The position numbers and the translations under genes are program-made. Positions 25,453 to 36,425 of a stretch of 64,000 nucleotides of DNA are shown here, in pieces; within the stretch, counting starts at the first letter, position 1; the number at the start of each line of letters is the position of its first letter. The notes under the pieces are model-generated. The model saw only the letters and a program-made list of their open reading frames with translations. It made no database searches and was not told the origin of the DNA. This DNA comes from Rhodoferax sp. (GTDB lineage: Bacteria > Pseudomonadota > Gammaproteobacteria > Burkholderiales > Burkholderiaceae_C), in the NCBI RefSeq assembly GCF_018780565.1, contig NZ_JADMJN010000010.1, positions 248,001-312,000 of the forward strand. The letters are read 5' to 3'.

Positions 25453-27906
25453 TTAAGTAAACGAAAGCGCTTGTACGCCCCAGATTTCGCTGGCGTACTC
25501 CCGAATCGTGCGGTCAGAAGAAAACGCGCCCATGCCCGCCACATTGAGGATGGCACTGCGCGTCCAGGCCGCAGGCCGCCGGTAAAGTTCATCCACTTTG
25601 TCCTGACACGCCGCGTAATCGGCGTAGTCTGCCAGCAACTGGTAATGGTCTGACTCCAGCAGGGAGTTGACGATATCCCGGTAGCGATCAGGCTCGTCCG
25701 GCGAGAACGCGCCCTCGGCGATCCGGTCTATGGCGTATTTGAGATCAAAGTTGCCGTCGTAGATGGCGCGCGGCTGGTAACCATAGCCGCGAAGCTCGGT
25801 CACTTTCTCCGCTCGGTTGCCGAAGATGAAGATGTTGTCCAGACCCACGTTGTCGGCAATTTCAATGTTGGCGCCATCCCAGGTGCCGATGGTCAGGGCA
25901 CCGTTGAGCGCAAGCTTCATGTTGCCCGTGCCAGAAGCCTCGGTCCCCGCCGTGGATATCTGCTCGGACAGGTTGGCAGCGGGGATGATGACCTCCGCCA
26001 GCGACACGCGGTAGTTGGGGATGAACACAACCCGGAGCTGGCCGCCAATGCGCGCATCGTTGTTGATCACCCGCGCCACGTCATTGATCAGGCGGATGAC
26101 CAGTTTGGCCATGTAGTAGGCCGAGGCGGCCTTGCCCGCGAAGATGACTGTGCGGGGCACCCAGTTGGCACGTGGCTGCGCCAGTATCCGGTGGTAGCGC
26201 GTGATGACATGCAGCACATTGAGCAGCTGGCGCTTGTACTCGTGCATGCGTTTGACCTGCACATCAAACAGGCTTTCCGGATCGACGATGACGCCTGGAC
26301 TGCGTGCGATCAGGTCGGCCAGCCGGCGTTTGTTCTGTTGCTTGGCGAGTCGGAAAGCATTTTGAAACTCGGGGTCGTCGGCAAACTCGCGCAGTTGCGC
26401 CAGTTGGTCCAGGTCGCCACGCCAATCGGGGCCGATGCGGCTGTCGATCAAGGCCGAGAGAGGGCGATTGGCCAGGGACAGCCAGCGACGCGGGGTAATG
26501 CCATTGGTCTTGTTGCAGAAGCGATCCGGGAACATCCGCGCAAAATCGGAAAAAATCGTCTCCACCATCAGTTTGCTGTGCAAGGCCGAGACACCATTGA
26601 CCCGGTGGCTGGCCAGCACCGACAGATGCGCCATGCGCACCCGGCGCACGCCCCGCTCCTCGATCAGTGAAATGCGCCGCAAGAGCGCATTGTCCGACGG
26701 GAAACGGTCATGCACTTCGGCCAGAAAACGGGCATTGATGTCGTAGATCAGCCCCATGTGCCGCGGCAGAATCCGGCCCAGCAATTCCACCGACCAGGTT
26801 TCCAGCGCCTCCTCCATCAGAGTGTGATTGGTATAGGAGAAGATACGCTGGCACATGCCCCAGGCCGTGTCCCAGTCGAGGTGATGCACATACAGCAGCA
26901 GTCGCATCAACTCGGGCACGGCCAAGGCCGGATGGGTGTCATTCAGATGGATGGCAACCTTGTCCGCCAGCTGATCAAACCCGCTGTGCGTCTTGAGATG
27001 GCGGCGCAGGATGTCCTGCAGGGATGCGCTGACAAAAAAGTATTCCTGGCGCAGGCGCAATTCGCGTCCGTGCTCAGTGCGGTCGTCCGGATAAAGGACG
27101 CGCGACACGTTCTCTGACAGGTTCTTGGCCTCGACCGCCTGAATGTAGTCACCCCGGTTGAAGGCGTCCAGATTGACCCCGCCGCTGGCCCGAGCCGACC
27201 ACAGGCGCATGGTGACCACACTTCGCATCGCGTGTCCCGGCACGCCACTGTCGTAGGCGGTGGCGATCACGTCCTCGGTATCCACCCACTCCGATTGCCC
27301 ATTCTGTGGCAGCAGGCGCCCGCCAAAACGAACGGTGTAGCTGAATTCGGGGCGCATGAATTCCCAAGGGTAGCCGTTGACCAGCCAGTAGTCGGGCTCT
27401 TCCACCTGCTGCCCATGCTCGATGCGCTGGGCAAACATGCCGTATTCATAGCGTATGCCGTACCCGATACCGGGCAAGCCAACCGAGGCCATGGAATCCA
27501 GAAAGCAGGCCGCCAGGCGACCCAGACCGCCGTTGCCCAGACCCGCGTCGGGCTCCAGGTCCACCAGCGCATCGAAGTCGGCGCCCAGCAAGGCGCACGC
27601 CTGCTTGACGGGCTCGTAAATATCCACCGCCAAGATGGCATTGGTCAGGGCCCGCCCCGTGAGGTACTCCATGGACAGGTAGTACACCCGCTTGGCATCC
27701 TGATCTTCCGCCTGGGCCAGCGACTCGCGCCAGCTGTCCATGATGCGGTCCCGCACGGCGCTGAACACCGCGAACAACCAATCGCGTTGGGTCGCGGAGC
27801 GCAGGTCTTTGCCGACCTGGTACACCAAGCGATTCGAGATGGCCCGGCGCAGCGCCTCCACAGTGTTGACGGGTTTGTCGTACTGAAAAACAAGAGTCGA
27901 AGGCAT
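25453..27906 (-). CDS. glgP: Glycogen/starch/alpha-glucan phosphorylase
   Basis: 817-aa GT35 phosphorylase that releases glucose-1-phosphate from glycogen. Hallmarks: GNGGLGRLAACFLDSMAS near residue 125, NDTHPALAVPELMR, the glucosyl/phosphate site, and the PLP lysine in EASGTGNMKLALNGALTIGTWDGAN (shown in part). ATG 27906 is preferred to GTG two codons earlier because GGAG precedes it. It is the last gene of the glycogen unit and provides the degradative arm; 17 bp separate it from glgA. Confidence 0.96.
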   Translation of the reverse strand: MPSTLVFQYDKPVNTVEALRRAISNRLVYQVGKDLRSATQRDWLFAVFSAVRDRIMDSWRESLAQAEDQDAKRVYYLSMEYLTGRALTNAILAVDIYEPVKQACALLGADFDALVDLEPDAGLGNGGLGRLAACFLDSMASVGLPGIGYGIRYEYGMFAQRIEHGQQVEEPDYWLVNGYPWEFMRPEFSYTVRFGGRLLPQNGQSEWVDTEDVIATAYDSGVPGHAMRSVVTMRLWSARASGGVNLDAFNRGDYIQAVEAKNLSENVSRVLYPDDRTEHGRELRLRQEYFFVSASLQDILRRHLKTHSGFDQLADKVAIHLNDTHPALAVPELMRLLLYVHHLDWDTAWGMCQRIFSYTNHTLMEEALETWSVELLGRILPRHMGLIYDINARFLAEVHDRFPSDNALLRRISLIEERGVRRVRMAHLSVLASHRVNGVSALHSKLMVETIFSDFARMFPDRFCNKTNGITPRRWLSLANRPLSALIDSRIGPDWRGDLDQLAQLREFADDPEFQNAFRLAKQQNKRRLADLIARSPGVIVDPESLFDVQVKRMHEYKRQLLNVLHVITRYHRILAQPRANWVPRTVIFAGKAASAYYMAKLVIRLINDVARVINNDARIGGQLRVVFIPNYRVSLAEVIIPAANLSEQISTAGTEASGTGNMKLALNGALTIGTWDGANIEIADNVGLDNIFIFGNRAEKVTELRGYGYQPRAIYDGNFDLKYAIDRIAEGAFSPDEPDRYRDIVNSLLESDHYQLLADYADYAACQDKVDELYRRPAAWTRSAILNVAGMGAFSSDRTIREYASEIWGVQALSFT

Positions 27907-27923
27907 GATCACTCCTGATGAAA

Positions 27924-29423
27924 CTATACGCTTTCAGGCGAATTTTTGTCTGCTCTTAACGACTGATACAAGTCAAGATAGTGCTGCGCAGAAGCGTGCC
28001 AGTCAAATCGCAAGGCCATCGCCGTGCGCTGCACGGCCGCCCAGCTTCGAGGGCGCTGGAACAGGGTGAAGGCACGTTGCAGGGCTCCCAGCAGGCCGTC
28101 CCTGCTGAGCTCGTCAAATACAAAGCCGGTGGCAATGCCTGCATGCAGATTTTCCGGCGTGCAATCGACCACCGTATCGGCCAGCCCACCAACACGGCGC
28201 ACCAGTGGCAAGGTGCCATAGCGCAGGCCGTAAAGCTGGGTCAAGCCACAGGGCTCAAATGCCGAAGGCACCAGAATCACGTCGGCACCGGCCACGACGG
28301 CATGGGCGCTGCCCTCGTCGTAGCCGATGTGCACACCAACCTGGCCGGGGTAGCGTGCTGCGGCTTCCAGAAATGCCCGCTCCAGTTCGGGCTCACCCTG
28401 ACCCAACAGCGCAATTTGTCCACCAAGCTGCAGCAGCTCTTCCAGCACCAAGGGCAACAAATGCAGGCCTTTTTGGGCACTCAAACGGCTCACCACACCA
28501 AACACCAGCGCGTGCGGCTGCGGTGCCAGACCGAAACGCTCGCGCAGCGCTTGCCTGGCGCATGACTTCTGGGTCAGTTGGTCCGCGTCGTAGGGCACGG
28601 ACAACAGCGCATCCGAGGCGGGGCTCCAGACCTGGTAGTCCACACCATTGAGAATGCCGGACAGCACACCGGCACGCTCACGCAGCAGGCCATCCAGTCC
28701 CAGGCCCTGTTCCCCGGTGAGGATTTCACGCGCATAGGTCGGACTGACGGTGGTGATGCGATCGGCGTATTGCAGCGCCGCTTTCATGAACGAGACCTGA
28801 CCGTAATACTCCAGGCCGTTCATGGAGAAAAAGCTTTCAGGCAGACCCAGCTGCGCAAAGGCCGATGCCGGGAAAAGCCCCTGGTACGCCAGGTTGTGGA
28901 TGGTGAAAACAGTTGCGGGTGTGATGCGTCCCGCATCGGCAAAAGCGCGCATGTAGGCCGGGGCCAGGCCAGCATGCCAGTCGTGGCCATGGATCACATC
29001 CGGTATCCAGTCGGGGTCCAGGCCCTGACCGATGTTGGCAGCAGCCCAGCCCAGTGCCGCGAAGCGCTGCGCATTGTCGTCCCAGTCCTTGCCATCGGGC
29101 CCCAGGTAAGGATTGCCGGGTCTTGCGTAGAGCGACGCTGCACGAACCATGTACAGCGGAACATCGCATCCCGGCAGGGTGGTCAGTGCCACATCAACCG
29201 CAGGCAAAACAGGGGCTTGTCCCCACGGCGTGGAGCCACTGGGCAGCAGACCGATAGACCGCGTGACAGTGGCCGCGCCCGCCAGCGAGGGAAAGGCCGG
29301 CATGGCAAAGCGCACGTCGCAGCCCAACGCCTGCAAAGCACGCGACAAGCCGGAGCTGACATCGGCCAGACCACCTGTTTTGAGAAAGGGGAACAGCTCG
29401 GAGCAAACGTACAAAATCTTCAT
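27924..29423 (-). CDS. glgA: Glycogen synthase (ADP-glucose)
   Basis: 499-aa GT5 glycosyltransferase elongating alpha-1,4-glucan from ADP-glucose. N-terminal [13 protein letters not shown] (the KxGGL ADP-glucose site), DWHAGL and, in the C-terminal domain, [23 protein letters not shown] are diagnostic. Normal length. The ATG overlaps the stop of glgC by 4 bp, so ADP-glucose supply and use are translationally coupled. Confidence 0.96.
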   Translation of the reverse strand: MKILYVCSELFPFLKTGGLADVSSGLSRALQALGCDVRFAMPAFPSLAGAATVTRSIGLLPSGSTPWGQAPVLPAVDVALTTLPGCDVPLYMVRAASLYARPGNPYLGPDGKDWDDNAQRFAALGWAAANIGQGLDPDWIPDVIHGHDWHAGLAPAYMRAFADAGRITPATVFTIHNLAYQGLFPASAFAQLGLPESFFSMNGLEYYGQVSFMKAALQYADRITTVSPTYAREILTGEQGLGLDGLLRERAGVLSGILNGVDYQVWSPASDALLSVPYDADQLTQKSCARQALRERFGLAPQPHALVFGVVSRLSAQKGLHLLPLVLEELLQLGGQIALLGQGEPELERAFLEAAARYPGQVGVHIGYDEGSAHAVVAGADVILVPSAFEPCGLTQLYGLRYGTLPLVRRVGGLADTVVDCTPENLHAGIATGFVFDELSRDGLLGALQRAFTLFQRPRSWAAVQRTAMALRFDWHASAQHYLDLYQSLRADKNSPESV

Positions 29424-30691
29424 TGCAGGCTTCCACCCAGGGCCGCCAGCATGCTGTTGGTCACCAGCACAACGCCTGCCGGACTGCGGTAGAAGCGCCG
29501 GGCATCGGCCTCCGCGTCGAAGCCGATCACCATGCCATCGGGAATGCGGCAGCCCTCGTCGATCACAACCTTGTGCAGGGTGCAGTGCTGCCCGATGTCC
29601 GCACCAGGCAGGATGACGGCTTCTTCAATGGTGCTGAATGACTGGATGTGAACCCCCGTAAACACCACGGATCGCCGCACCACCGACCCCGACACAATGC
29701 AACCGCCCGCCACCAGCGAGTCCACCGCCATGCCGCGCCGCCCATCGTCGTCAAAGACAAACTTGGCTGGCGGCAAAGTGTCCTGGTAGGTCCAGATCGG
29801 CCAAGCCTGGTCGTACAGATCGAGTTCGGGAATGGTTGCGGTCAGGTCAATGTTGGTTGACCAATAGGCATCCACCGTGCCGACATCGCGCCAGTACGAA
29901 GGTGCTTCGGGACTGGTCTTGACACATGACAAGGTGAACGGATGGGCCATGGCCTCGCCGCGGGATACCATGGCGGGAATCAGGTCCTTGCCAAAATCGT
30001 GGCTTGATCGCGGGTCGCTGATGTCGGCCTTCAATGCCTCAAACAGATACTCGGCATCAAACACATAGACGCCCATGCTGGCCAGCGCCCAGCCGGGCCG
30101 CTGTGCCATGGGCTGGGGGCAGGCAGGCTTTTCCTCGAAGCGGGTGATGCGACCCGTCTCATCTGCACTCATGACACCGAAGGCCGTGGCCTGCGCCAGC
30201 GGCACCTCAATGCAGGCCACCGTGCATTGCCCGCCCTGCGCCACATGGTCTTCAATCAGCATGGCGTAGTCCATCTTGTAGACATGATCCCCGGCCAGAA
30301 CCAGGATGTAGCCGGGGCGGTGTTCTCGCAGGATGTCAAGGTTCTGGTAGACCGCATCGGCGGTACCGCGGTACCAGGCGTCTTCATCAACGCGCTGCTG
30401 TGCGGGTAGCAGGTCAATAAACTCATTGAACTCGTTGCGCAGGAACGACCACCCATGCTGCAGGTGGCGCAGAAGGCTGTGCGATTTGTATTGTGTCAAC
30501 ACGCCGATCCGGTGCACGCCCGAATTCAGGCAGTTGGACAGCACAAAATCGATGATCCTGAATTTGCCGCCAAAATGCACAGCCGGTTTGGCGCAGTGTT
30601 CCGTCAAGGCATGCAGCCGTGACCCTCGACCACCCGCCAGAACCAGCGCGATGGTCTGGCGAACCGGTTGGTGAAGATCACTCTTTTTCAT
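29420..30691 (-). CDS. glgC: Glucose-1-phosphate adenylyltransferase
   Basis: 423-aa ADP-glucose pyrophosphorylase, the committed step of bacterial glycogen synthesis. Nucleotidyltransferase motif [20 protein letters not shown], substrate loop FEEKP and a C-terminal left-handed beta-helix ([21 protein letters not shown]) are present. It is probably allosterically controlled, as in the family. Start overlaps the malQ stop by 4 bp and stop overlaps glgA. Confidence 0.96.
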   Translation of the reverse strand: MKKSDLHQPVRQTIALVLAGGRGSRLHALTEHCAKPAVHFGGKFRIIDFVLSNCLNSGVHRIGVLTQYKSHSLLRHLQHGWSFLRNEFNEFIDLLPAQQRVDEDAWYRGTADAVYQNLDILREHRPGYILVLAGDHVYKMDYAMLIEDHVAQGGQCTVACIEVPLAQATAFGVMSADETGRITRFEEKPACPQPMAQRPGWALASMGVYVFDAEYLFEALKADISDPRSSHDFGKDLIPAMVSRGEAMAHPFTLSCVKTSPEAPSYWRDVGTVDAYWSTNIDLTATIPELDLYDQAWPIWTYQDTLPPAKFVFDDDGRRGMAVDSLVAGGCIVSGSVVRRSVVFTGVHIQSFSTIEEAVILPGADIGQHCTLHKVVIDEGCRIPDGMVIGFDAEADARRFYRSPAGVVLVTNSMLAALGGSLQ

Positions 30692-32241
30692 ATGACACCT
30701 TTCAGTAGTTCAGTGGTCGGGGCCAGATTGCGTCCGTGTGCGTGGGTGAGTTCCGCAAGGCGTTTGGCCGGTCCAGCATCCACCTGGTGCCAGTCAAAAC
30801 GCCACTCCCAACATCCCTGCGACACGCCGGGCGTGTTCATGCGGTGGGCGCCATCCAGACCCAGCACGTCCTGAAATGGAAATATCACGGTGCGGGCCTG
30901 CGATTGCGACAGCGACTGCATCATGGCCCAGTGAACCTCGGCATCCACCTGCGGTCCGAGGTAGCAGCGGGCGCCATGCCGCTCCACGGCGCTGGCCGTC
31001 TGCCACCAGCCCAGGCTTGTGTCGTTGTCATGCGTGCCGGTGTAGGCCACCGTTTGCGCCTCAAAATTGTGCGGCAGGTAGGGGTTGGCAGGGCTGTCGC
31101 CGAATGCGAATTGCATCACACACATCCCGGGGAAGCCACAGGCTTTGCGCAAGGCAGTGACCCCGTCGGTGATGATGCCGAGGTCTTCGGCAATGATGGG
31201 CAGCGAGAAACCTGCCGACGCGTCAAAGGCTTCGCCAAGGGCATCAAACAATGCCTTGCCGGGTCCCGGGCGCCAGCACCCCGCGGCCGCAGTGGGCTCG
31301 CTGGCCGGGATCTCCCAATAGGACTCGAAGCCGCGAAAGTGATCGAGCCGCACCACATCCACCCAGTCCAGAAGCCGGCCCAGCCGGGCCTTCCACCAGG
31401 CAAAGCCATCCGCTGCCATGACGTCCCAACGGTACAGGGGGTTGCCCCAGCGCTGACCGGTCACGCTGAAGTAATCCGGCGGCACACCCGCGACCACCGT
31501 GGGCGCACCGTCTGGGTCCAGGTGGTATTGCTGCGCATTGACCCACACGTCAGCACTGTGATGCGCCACGAAAATCGGCGCGTCTCCCACAATGTAGATA
31601 CCGTGCGCATGGGCATACTCGCGCAGGCACCGCCATTGCAGGCTGAACCGCCACTGGATGAAACCAAAAAACCCCAAGTCATCGGCAAGCTGCATCGTGG
31701 CCCGTGCGATGGCACCCGGCTCACGCTGGCGCAGTGCCTGGGGCCACTCGGTCCATGGCTTGCCATGGCGTGCCTCCAGGGCCATGAACAGGGCATAGCC
31801 TTCCAGCCAGTGCGCCTGCTGTGCACGAAAGCTTTCAAACTCCAGCCACTCGGAGGGCTGCGCCTGCTCCCCAAACCCTTGCCAGGCTTCCCGCAAGCAC
31901 CCCATGCGGTAGGACGCAACCCGCTCGTAGTCACAATGCCCGGGAGCAAACCAGTTGTCCGGCCGGTCCGACAGCCAGCCGTGACGAATCAAATCCTCCA
32001 GGTCCACCATCAGCGGGTTACCGGCAAAGGTTGATGGGCTGTTGTAGGGCGAGTTACCCGAGCCCACCGGGGAGAGTGGCAATATTTGCCACAAGCGCTG
32101 CCCGGCGGATACCAGCCAGTCCACAAAATGGTAGGCCTCCGCGCCCAGGTCGCCCGAACCATGAGGCCCCGGAAGTGAGGTGATGTGCAGAAGCACGCCG
32201 CTGGTCCGCTGGGAAAGAAGGGGGGAGACCGCCGGACTCAT
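30688..32241 (-). CDS. malQ: 4-alpha-glucanotransferase (amylomaltase)
   Basis: GH77 enzyme of about 517 aa that disproportionates malto-oligosaccharides. N-terminal [20 protein letters not shown], nucleophile region [16 protein letters not shown], acid/base IIAEDLG and [13 protein letters not shown] are all typical. ATG 32241 is used here; a TTG at 32256 that overlaps the glgX TGA is an alternative coupled start, and neither has a clear Shine-Dalgarno. Its place inside the glycogen operon indicates recycling of short chains left by GlgP and GlgX. Confidence 0.94.
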   Translation of the reverse strand: MSPAVSPLLSQRTSGVLLHITSLPGPHGSGDLGAEAYHFVDWLVSAGQRLWQILPLSPVGSGNSPYNSPSTFAGNPLMVDLEDLIRHGWLSDRPDNWFAPGHCDYERVASYRMGCLREAWQGFGEQAQPSEWLEFESFRAQQAHWLEGYALFMALEARHGKPWTEWPQALRQREPGAIARATMQLADDLGFFGFIQWRFSLQWRCLREYAHAHGIYIVGDAPIFVAHHSADVWVNAQQYHLDPDGAPTVVAGVPPDYFSVTGQRWGNPLYRWDVMAADGFAWWKARLGRLLDWVDVVRLDHFRGFESYWEIPASEPTAAAGCWRPGPGKALFDALGEAFDASAGFSLPIIAEDLGIITDGVTALRKACGFPGMCVMQFAFGDSPANPYLPHNFEAQTVAYTGTHDNDTSLGWWQTASAVERHGARCYLGPQVDAEVHWAMMQSLSQSQARTVIFPFQDVLGLDGAHRMNTPGVSQGCWEWRFDWHQVDAGPAKRLAELTHAHGRNLAPTTELLKGVI

Positions 32242-32252
32242 GGCTTGTGCGA

Positions 32253-34475
32253 TCAAGTGGGTGAACCCAGCTTTTGCACCATGGCGAACACCGAGCGCGG
32301 TGGCAGCGCAACGTCGTCAACACTGGTTTTTGCGCCGCCCCATTGCGACGGGTCCAGCACCAGAGCCGCAGCACTGTCGAGCACATGCAGCCAACGCCCC
32401 GCAGGCAATGCAAACTGTGCCGGCTCTGCGCCGGCATGGAACATCAACAACCAGCGCTGCGTTGGTGTCTGACCGTGCTCTGCCAGCTCGATCAGGCAGC
32501 CAAAGCTGCGGGCCTGCGGGTCTTCCCAATCGGTGGCGGTCAAGGCACTGCCGTCGGGTTTGCGCCAGGCGATGTCAGCGCCTTGACCCAAGGTATCCCA
32601 CGCCACGTCGGCCGGTGCATCAGGAAGCAGGGGCCAGCGCGGCAGCTGGCCGGTAAACCAGCGGGCATGGCGCAATGCCACATGGGTCTGGCGCAGGTGA
32701 ATCAGGTTCGCCACAAAGTCGATCAGGCCCGGGTCTGCGTCCTGCCAGTCCAGCCAGCTGGTCTCGTTGTCCTGGCAATAGGCGTTGTTGTTTCCGCTTT
32801 GAGAGTGCCCGAGTTCGTCTCCGGCCAGCAACTGTGGCACACCCTGCGCACAAAACAGGGTCGCCAGCAAAGCACGCCGCCACTGCCCGCGCACAGCCAG
32901 CACCGCCGCGTCGTGCGTCGGCCCTTCCACCCCTGCGTTGGTGCTGTGGTTGTTTTGCTGGCCGTCGCGATTGTCTTCGCCATTGGGCTGGTTGTGCTTG
33001 CGCCGGTAGGCGGTCAGGTCCGCCAGGGTCATGCCGTCATGCGCTGTGATCAGATTGACGCTGGCCAGTGGATTGCGCCCGGCGTGATCAAACAGATCAC
33101 TGGACCCGGTGAGCCGACGCGCGAAGTCGCCGCAAGTGCAGTCAAAGCCCAGCCAGAACGCACGGCTGGTATCGCGGAAACGGTCGTTCCATTCATGCCA
33201 GCCAGGCGGAAACTGGCCGAGCTTGTAGCCATCCGGCCCCACATCCCAAGGCTCGGCAATGAGTTTGACGCGGCCCAGCAAAGGATCCTGGGTGATGGCG
33301 GTCAGCAAGCCGGCCAGCGGGTGAAAGCTGTACTGGTGCTCGGGATCGCGCCCCAGGGCCGTGGCCAGATCGAACCGGAAACCATCCACACCAAAGGCCT
33401 GCACCCACCAGCGCAAGCTGTCCATCACCCACTGCACCGCGTGCGGCTGCGCCAGGTTGAGGCTGTTGCCACAGCCACTGTGATTCAGGTAGGTGCCATG
33501 GGCATCCAGCGCATACCAACTGGCGTTGTCCAGCCCTCGCCAGCTCAGGGTGGGGCCCAGGCCATCGCTCTCTGCGCTGTGGTTGTAGACCACATCCAGC
33601 ACCACCTCCAGCCCGTGTCTGTGCAACTGATCCACCATGTACCGGAACTCGGTCCGCACATCTCGGTATTGCCCGCTGGCGTAGCTCGGTTCAGGAATGA
33701 AGAACCCCAGCGTGTTGTAGCCCCAATAGTTGCTCAGGCCTTTCTGGAGCAAATGCGCCTCGGAAATATGCAGGTGCACCGGAAGCAGGCACAAGGTTGT
33801 GATGCCCAGCCGCCGGTAATGCGCCAGCATGGGTTCGCTGACCAGGCCGGCGTAGCTCCCGCGCAAGGCCTCGGGCACCTCGGGATGGCGTTGCGTGAGC
33901 CCCTTGACGTGTGCCTCGTACAAAACCATATGCGCTGCTGGCCGCTGCGGACGCGGCGTCATGGCCGCACCGGCCTGCAACTGCGCCTCCAGGTCCAGCA
34001 CCCGCGCTTTGGGAATACGCGCCGCGTTGTCGCCGGGGTCCGGCAGAGCGTCCAGCGCAAGCGTTGGCACGGCACCGTCCTCAGGCGGCCGGTAGCCCCG
34101 CTCCATGGCCAAACCCACTGTCGAACCCACCAAATCACGGGCGAAAGGGTCGATCAGCAGTTTCGCCGGATTGAAGCGGTGACCCTGCTCCGGCTGGTAG
34201 GGGCCGTGCGCGCGCAGGCCGTAGAGTTGCCCCTCGGCCAGGCCGGCCACAAAGCCATGCCAGATGCCATTGGTGCACACAGGCAGGGTAAATCGGGCGA
34301 TCTCCCCTTCACCCCGCGCGTCATAAAGGCATACCTCCAGGCGCTCGGCATGACGCGAGTAAACCGCAAAATTCACACCCTGAGACCCTGCCAGCGTTAC
34401 GCAACTGGCGCCCATGGGCCAAGGCTGCCCTGGCTCACAGGACAGGCGTGGTGTTGACGGGTTCGCTGGATTCAC
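32253..34475 (-). CDS. glgX: Glycogen debranching protein (isoamylase type)
   Basis: About 740 aa: N-terminal CBM48 domain (GSQGVNFAVYSRHAERLEVCLYD, in part), then a GH13 barrel with DVVYNHSAE, the nucleophile region GFRFDLATALGR, LIAEPWDVG and NLITAHDGMTL, and a C-terminal beta domain. It hydrolyses alpha-1,6 branches of phosphorylase limit dextrin. GTG 34475, which overlaps the glgB TGA (GTGA), is the likely start; another GTG lies at 34499. Confidence 0.93.
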   Translation of the reverse strand: MNPANPSTPRLSCEPGQPWPMGASCVTLAGSQGVNFAVYSRHAERLEVCLYDARGEGEIARFTLPVCTNGIWHGFVAGLAEGQLYGLRAHGPYQPEQGHRFNPAKLLIDPFARDLVGSTVGLAMERGYRPPEDGAVPTLALDALPDPGDNAARIPKARVLDLEAQLQAGAAMTPRPQRPAAHMVLYEAHVKGLTQRHPEVPEALRGSYAGLVSEPMLAHYRRLGITTLCLLPVHLHISEAHLLQKGLSNYWGYNTLGFFIPEPSYASGQYRDVRTEFRYMVDQLHRHGLEVVLDVVYNHSAESDGLGPTLSWRGLDNASWYALDAHGTYLNHSGCGNSLNLAQPHAVQWVMDSLRWWVQAFGVDGFRFDLATALGRDPEHQYSFHPLAGLLTAITQDPLLGRVKLIAEPWDVGPDGYKLGQFPPGWHEWNDRFRDTSRAFWLGFDCTCGDFARRLTGSSDLFDHAGRNPLASVNLITAHDGMTLADLTAYRRKHNQPNGEDNRDGQQNNHSTNAGVEGPTHDAAVLAVRGQWRRALLATLFCAQGVPQLLAGDELGHSQSGNNNAYCQDNETSWLDWQDADPGLIDFVANLIHLRQTHVALRHARWFTGQLPRWPLLPDAPADVAWDTLGQGADIAWRKPDGSALTATDWEDPQARSFGCLIELAEHGQTPTQRWLLMFHAGAEPAQFALPAGRWLHVLDSAAALVLDPSQWGGAKTSVDDVALPPRSVFAMVQKLGSPT

Positions 34476-36385
34476 CCTGCCACCCCCTGCCCCAACCACA
34501 GCGTGCCCAGCGGCGGCAGGCTCAACACCACAGACTGGGCGTGCCCATGGCTGGGTACCGGCTCGGACGACACTGCGCCGGCATTCCCGACATCACTGCC
34601 ACCGTAGTAGGCCGCATCCGTGTTCAGCACCTCGTTCCAGATACCCCCCTGCGGTACCCCCATGCGATAGCCATGCCGTACCACCGGCGTCATGTTGCAA
34701 ACCACCGCAATGTGTTGTCCATGTCCCGGGCTGCTGCGCACAAAGCTGAACACCGATTGCGCCCGGTCCTCCACGTCAATCCACGAAAATCCTGCCGGCT
34801 GGTCGTCGCAAGCGTGCAAGGCCCCACAACGCCGATAGAGGTGATTGAGGTCGCGCACCAACCGGTGCACACCCACATGGTCGGGATTGTCCAGCAGAGC
34901 CCAGTCGAGCGCCACGTCGTGGTTCCATTCGCGGATCTGCGCCAGCTCACTGCCCATGAAAAGCAGCTTCCTGCCGGGATGGGCGTACATCAAGGCATAC
35001 AGCGTGCGCAGATTGGCCCGCTTTTGCCAAGGGTCGCCCCACATCTTGGCGTACAGCGAGCCCTTGCCATGCACCACTTCGTCGTGCGACAGCGCCAGCA
35101 CAAAATGCTCGCTGTACGCATACATCATGGCGAAGCTGATGCGTTCGTGGTGATGGGAGCGATGGACCGGATCCTCCGCAAAATACGCCAGCGTGTCGTG
35201 CATCCACCCCAGGTTCCATTTGTAGTGAAAACCCAACCCGCCATGCCAGGGCGGCGCCGTCACACCCGAGTAGGCCGTCGATTCCTCGGCCAGCGTGATC
35301 GCACCGGGCGCCTCCAGCCCCAGCACGCGATTGACCTCCCGCAGGAAGGCAATCGCCTCATAGTTCTCGCGCCCCCCATCGCGGTTGGGGACCCACTCAC
35401 CTTCAGGGCGGCTGTAGTCGCGGTACAGCATCGAGGCCACTGCATCCACCCGCAAACCATCCACACCATAGCGCTCGATCCAGAACAGGGCATTGCCCAC
35501 CAGGAAGTTGCGAACTTCATTGCGGCCATAGTTGTAGATCAGCGTGTTCCAGTCACGATGGACACCCTCGCGCGGATCGGCATGTTCAAACAGGGCCGTA
35601 CCATCGAAGCGCGCCAGCGCGTGCGCATCGGCCGGAAAATGGGCCGGCACCCAGTCCAGCAGGACCAGCAAGCCGGCCGCGTGCGCAGCGGCGACAAAGT
35701 TGCGAAAAGCCTGCGGCGAGCCATAGCGCGCAGTTGGCGCATACAGGCCCGTGGGCTGGTAGCCCCAGGAGCCGTAGAACGGATGCTCGCTCACCGGCAT
35801 CAGCTCCAAATGCGTGAAGCCCAGATCGGCCACATAAGGCACCAGCGCATGCGCCAGGTAATCCCAATCCGGCAGTTGACCGTCCGGGCGCCGCCAGGAC
35901 CCCGCGTGCACCTCGTAGATAGCCATGGGTGCATTCAAGGCATTGGCATGCGCCCGGCGCCCGGGTGGCAGCACCACCGGTTCGGGCAATTGCATCACCA
36001 TGCAGGCGTGGCCCGAACCGCGCTCGGTGCGCAAGGCATAGGGGTCGGCCTTGAAAATCTGAATGCCGTCGGGCCCCTGCACCGCAAACTTGTACAGGGC
36101 CCCCTCCAGAACGCCCGGCACAAAAAGTTCCCAGGCGCCGTAATGGGCGTGGCGCTGCATCACATGCTGTTGCGCATCCCAGTGATTGAAATCCCCCACC
36201 ACGGAAACGCGCCGGGCGTTCGGTGCCCACACCGCAAACACGGTACCGGCCTGCGTCCCTTGCGTGCAGGGATGGGCACCCAACTTTTCCCACGGCCTCA
36301 GGTGCTGGCCTTGCGCCAGCAGCCAGATGTCGGTCTCGCCTAACCAGGACTCACTGACATGCGGAGGGGATACGTTGGGCGACAT
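34472..36385 (-). CDS. glgB: 1,4-alpha-glucan branching enzyme
   Basis: 637-aa GH13 branching enzyme, the short form with one N-terminal CBM48 domain (VFAVWAPNARRVSVVGDFN). Motifs: GSWGYQPTG, DWVPAHFP, the nucleophile region VDGLRVDAVASMLYRDY, LAEES and LSHDEVVHGKGSL. It creates alpha-1,6 branches in glycogen. First gene of the glg set in transcription order, with a 40-bp gap to the AmpG-like permease gene upstream. Confidence 0.95.
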   Translation of the reverse strand: MSPNVSPPHVSESWLGETDIWLLAQGQHLRPWEKLGAHPCTQGTQAGTVFAVWAPNARRVSVVGDFNHWDAQQHVMQRHAHYGAWELFVPGVLEGALYKFAVQGPDGIQIFKADPYALRTERGSGHACMVMQLPEPVVLPPGRRAHANALNAPMAIYEVHAGSWRRPDGQLPDWDYLAHALVPYVADLGFTHLELMPVSEHPFYGSWGYQPTGLYAPTARYGSPQAFRNFVAAAHAAGLLVLLDWVPAHFPADAHALARFDGTALFEHADPREGVHRDWNTLIYNYGRNEVRNFLVGNALFWIERYGVDGLRVDAVASMLYRDYSRPEGEWVPNRDGGRENYEAIAFLREVNRVLGLEAPGAITLAEESTAYSGVTAPPWHGGLGFHYKWNLGWMHDTLAYFAEDPVHRSHHHERISFAMMYAYSEHFVLALSHDEVVHGKGSLYAKMWGDPWQKRANLRTLYALMYAHPGRKLLFMGSELAQIREWNHDVALDWALLDNPDHVGVHRLVRDLNHLYRRCGALHACDDQPAGFSWIDVEDRAQSVFSFVRSSPGHGQHIAVVCNMTPVVRHGYRMGVPQGGIWNEVLNTDAAYYGGSDVGNAGAVSSEPVPSHGHAQSVVLSLPPLGTLWLGQGVAG

Positions 36386-36425
36386 GGCACGGCGGGCAAT
36401 GTCGCGTCAAACGCATGGCCGAAGG

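Noticed and set aside
32274..34457. 727-codon plus-strand frame opposite glgX (and similar long frames opposite glgB, malQ and glgA)
   Set aside because: Shadows of high-GC minus-strand genes; the glycogen enzymes carry full catalytic motifs.
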